DNA from: Bacteroides sp. | GTDB taxonomy: Bacteria; Bacteroidota; Bacteroidia; Bacteroidales; Bacteroidaceae | Direction of reading: 5' to 3' | Assembly: GCA_030151635.1 (NCBI GenBank) | Contig: JASLDF010000086.1 | Location: forward strand, 1-8,910 | DNA length: 8,910 nt | Shown here: piece by piece, positions 7,565 to 8,910 of the stretch | Layout: every line of letters starts with the position of its first letter | How positions within the stretch are numbered: the stretch's first letter is position 1 | Translations under genes and position numbers: made by a program | Notes under the pieces: generated by a model | Database searches by the model: none | Told to the model about the DNA's origin: nothing | The model's input: the letters and a program-made list of their open reading frames with translations, nothing else

Positions 7565-7572
7565 TATATTTG
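7565..7572 (+). promoter_or_regulatory. Probable mutS promoter -7 box
   Basis: TATATTTG is an exact match to the Bacteroidota sigma-factor -7 consensus TAnnTTTG. It lies 33 nt upstream of the proposed mutS TTG start, giving a leader of roughly 25-30 nt. The upstream -33 box is weak: TTTG occurs at 7548-7551, closer than the usual spacing of about 20 nt. Confidence 0.5.
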
Positions 7573-7605
7573 CCTATAATATTTACCCTAAAAACCATTA
7601 TCATT

Positions 7606-8910
7606 TTGAGTAAGAAAAAGATAGCTGAGACACCCATGATGAAACAGTTTTTTGACCTCAAGGCCAAACATCCCGATGCCATCATGTTATTTAGATGCGG
7701 TGACTTCTACGAAACTTTCTCTTCTGATGCAATTCTAGCTGCAGAAATACTAGGTATTACACTTACCAAGCGTGCCAATGGAAAAGCTAATTCTGTAGAA
7801 CTTGCAGGATTTCCTCATCATGCACTAGACACTTATCTACCCAAATTGATACGTGCAGGAAAACGTGTAGCTATATGTGATCAACTAGAAGATCCCAAGT
7901 TAACTAAGAAACTTGTTAAAAGAGGGATTACAGAGCTAGTTACCCCAGGAGTATCTATCAATGATAATATATTAAACAACAAGGAAAATAATTTTCTTGC
8001 TGCTATTCATTTTAATAAAAACAATTGCGGTTTTGCACTTTTAGACATCTCCACTGGGGAGTTCCTTACGGCAGAAGGTTCAATGGATTACATTGACAAG
8101 CTGTTGTCTAATTTTGCACCCAAAGAAGTTCTGTTTGAACGAGGTAAAAAAACTTTTTTTAAAGAAAGATTCGGTGGTAAGTTTTTTACTTACGAATTGG
8201 ACGATTGGATTTTTACCCAACAAACCGCAAACGAGCGTTTATTAAAGCACTTTGAAGTGAATAGCTTTAAAGGCTTTGGTGTAGATCATCTTGAAAATGG
8301 AATTATAGCTGCTGGTGCTATTTTGCAATACCTTGATATTACCCAACACCACAATATTGGACACATCACAACGTTATCCAGAATTGAAGAGGAGAAATTC
8401 GTCCGACTTGATAAGTTTACCATTCGCAACCTTGAGTTATTAAATAGCATGAATGAAGGAGGGAAGAGTTTACTTCAAGTTCTTGACAAAACAACTACTC
8501 CAATGGGGAGTCGACTTCTTAAACGCTGGGTAGTATTTCCACTTAAGGATGTGAACTCAATCAACAACCGACTTAATGTTGTGGAGTACCTGTTTAAATA
8601 TCCTGAACTAAAGGATCTTTTAACCGATCAACTGCACCAAATAGGCGACTTGGAACGTATAATCTCTAAAGTTGCTGTAGGACGCGTATCACCTCGAGAA
8701 GTTGTTCAACTGAAAGTTGCTTTACAAGCCATTGAACCTATAAAAATTGCTTGCGAAACTTCTGAAGAACCAAGCTTAAAACGAATAGGTGAACAGTTGA
8801 ATTTATGCAAACAAATTCGAGATAAAATTGACACACAAATTGAAAATGATCCTCCGTTATTAATTAATCGTGGGCATGTCATTTGTGCCAATGTAAATAG
8901 TGACTTGGAC
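7606..8910 (+). CDS. mutS: DNA mismatch repair protein MutS (N-terminal half, runs off the right edge)
   Basis: MutS recognises mismatched bases and starts mismatch repair with MutL. The 435 codons present cover the mismatch-binding domain (TPMMKQFFDLKAKHPDA, then GDFYETF with the F34-Y35-E36 wedge motif, then AGFPHHALDTYLPKL and VAICDQLEDP), the connector domain (FALLDISTGEFLTAEG, APKEVLFERG) and most of the lever/clamp core (FVRLDKFTIRNLELL, GGKSLLQVLDKTTTPMGSRLLKRW). Full-length homologues are about 850-900 residues, so the ATPase half lies beyond the window. I chose TTG at 7606, which gives MSKKKIAETPMMK. It is preceded by a -7 box at a suitable distance, the frame upstream has no ATG, and the first in-frame ATG (7636) would remove the residues just before the conserved PMMKQ. 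The frame is intact throughout. It diverges from the peptide operon and is visibly richer in G+C, so it is probably the conserved chromosomal anchor. Confidence 0.96.
   Translation, partial: MSKKKIAETPMMKQFFDLKAKHPDAIMLFRCGDFYETFSSDAILAAEILGITLTKRANGKANSVELAGFPHHALDTYLPKLIRAGKRVAICDQLEDPKLTKKLVKRGITELVTPGVSINDNILNNKENNFLAAIHFNKNNCGFALLDISTGEFLTAEGSMDYIDKLLSNFAPKEVLFERGKKTFFKERFGGKFFTYELDDWIFTQQTANERLLKHFEVNSFKGFGVDHLENGIIAAGAILQYLDITQHHNIGHITTLSRIEEEKFVRLDKFTIRNLELLNSMNEGGKSLLQVLDKTTTPMGSRLLKRWVVFPLKDVNSINNRLNVVEYLFKYPELKDLLTDQLHQIGDLERIISKVAVGRVSPREVVQLKVALQAIEPIKIACETSEEPSLKRIGEQLNLCKQIRDKIDTQIENDPPLLINRGHVICANVNSDLD

Larger units (their letters stand above)
7070..7605. promoter_or_regulatory. 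AT-rich divergent control region between the peptide operon and mutS
   Basis: This stretch of about 536 bp separates two divergent transcription units and must hold promoters for both. No gene is supported in it. Besides the sites listed separately, it contains a 10-bp inverted repeat TTGACTAAAA (7400-7409) / TTTTAGTCAA (7446-7455), an 11-bp direct repeat TTATAATGATT (7426-7436 and 7465-7475), and a small dyad GGTTT/AAACC (7289-7301). I found no good TAnnTTTG match on the minus strand, so the operon promoter is not placed. About 7476-7550 is less AT-rich than its surroundings and could be a relic of older coding sequence, but nothing recognisable is left. Confidence 0.6.

Noticed and set aside
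7474..7605. In-frame upstream extension of mutS (no stop from 7474)
   Set aside because: The frame is open but has no ATG, the encoded residues look random and hydrophobic, and a good -7 box lies inside it, so the extension is probably untranslated.
7452..7685. Minus-strand open frame of 77 codons across the mutS start
   Set aside because: It is antisense to the conserved N-terminus of MutS and to its probable promoter, has no recognisable domain, and its start lies inside mutS coding sequence.
8706..8891. Minus-strand open frame of 61 codons inside mutS
   Set aside because: It is a shadow of the well-conserved mutS reading frame on the opposite strand, with no features of its own.
1..8910. 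CRISPR array, tRNA or rRNA genes, insertion sequences
   Set aside because: No regularly spaced repeats, no cloverleaf-like sequence, no rRNA-like stretch and no transposase-like frame were found on either strand.

Overview
The window looks like a chromosomal piece of a low-GC member of the Bacteroidota, most likely Bacteroidales. The MutS sequence at the right is of the Bacteroidales type. The 783-residue outer-membrane protein has the CarboxypepD_reg / plug-like / beta-barrel architecture typical of that phylum. None of the starts I inspected has an obvious Shine-Dalgarno sequence, and a TAnnTTTG box (the Bacteroidota -7 element) lies just upstream of mutS. The genus cannot be fixed from this window.

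Layout: positions 1-269 hold no recognisable gene. Positions 270-7069 are a compact five-gene block on the minus strand, read right to left. The order is a 68-aa double-glycine peptide precursor (7069-6863), a radical SAM/SPASM enzyme (6752-5406), an outer-membrane beta-barrel protein (5419-3068), a C39-peptidase ABC exporter (3052-863) and a small membrane-anchored protein (863-270) that looks like a shortened HlyD-type adaptor. Genes two to five overlap or nearly touch: 14-nt overlap, 15-nt gap, then a TAATG stop/start junction. Only the precursor is set apart, by 110 nt carrying two AT-rich hairpins. A roughly 530-bp AT-rich divergent region (7070-7605) follows. It contains a perfect 30-bp palindrome next to the precursor start and a likely mutS promoter. 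mutS then runs off the right edge on the plus strand.

How the genes work together (inference from family knowledge): this is a RiPP (ribosomally made, post-translationally modified peptide) locus. The precursor has a leader ending in Gly-Gly and a core with four clustered cysteines, CCKIQFSCNC. The radical SAM/SPASM enzyme would modify the core, plausibly through Cys thioethers or another carbon-centred crosslink. The C39 domain of the ABC transporter would cut after Gly-Gly during export. The small adaptor and the outer-membrane barrel would carry the product across, or receive it at, the Gram-negative envelope. The product and its activity are not known to me. No separate immunity gene, regulator or TolC is visible inside the window. 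The block is more AT-rich by eye than the neighbouring mutS, which fits an accessory cluster placed beside a conserved housekeeping gene.
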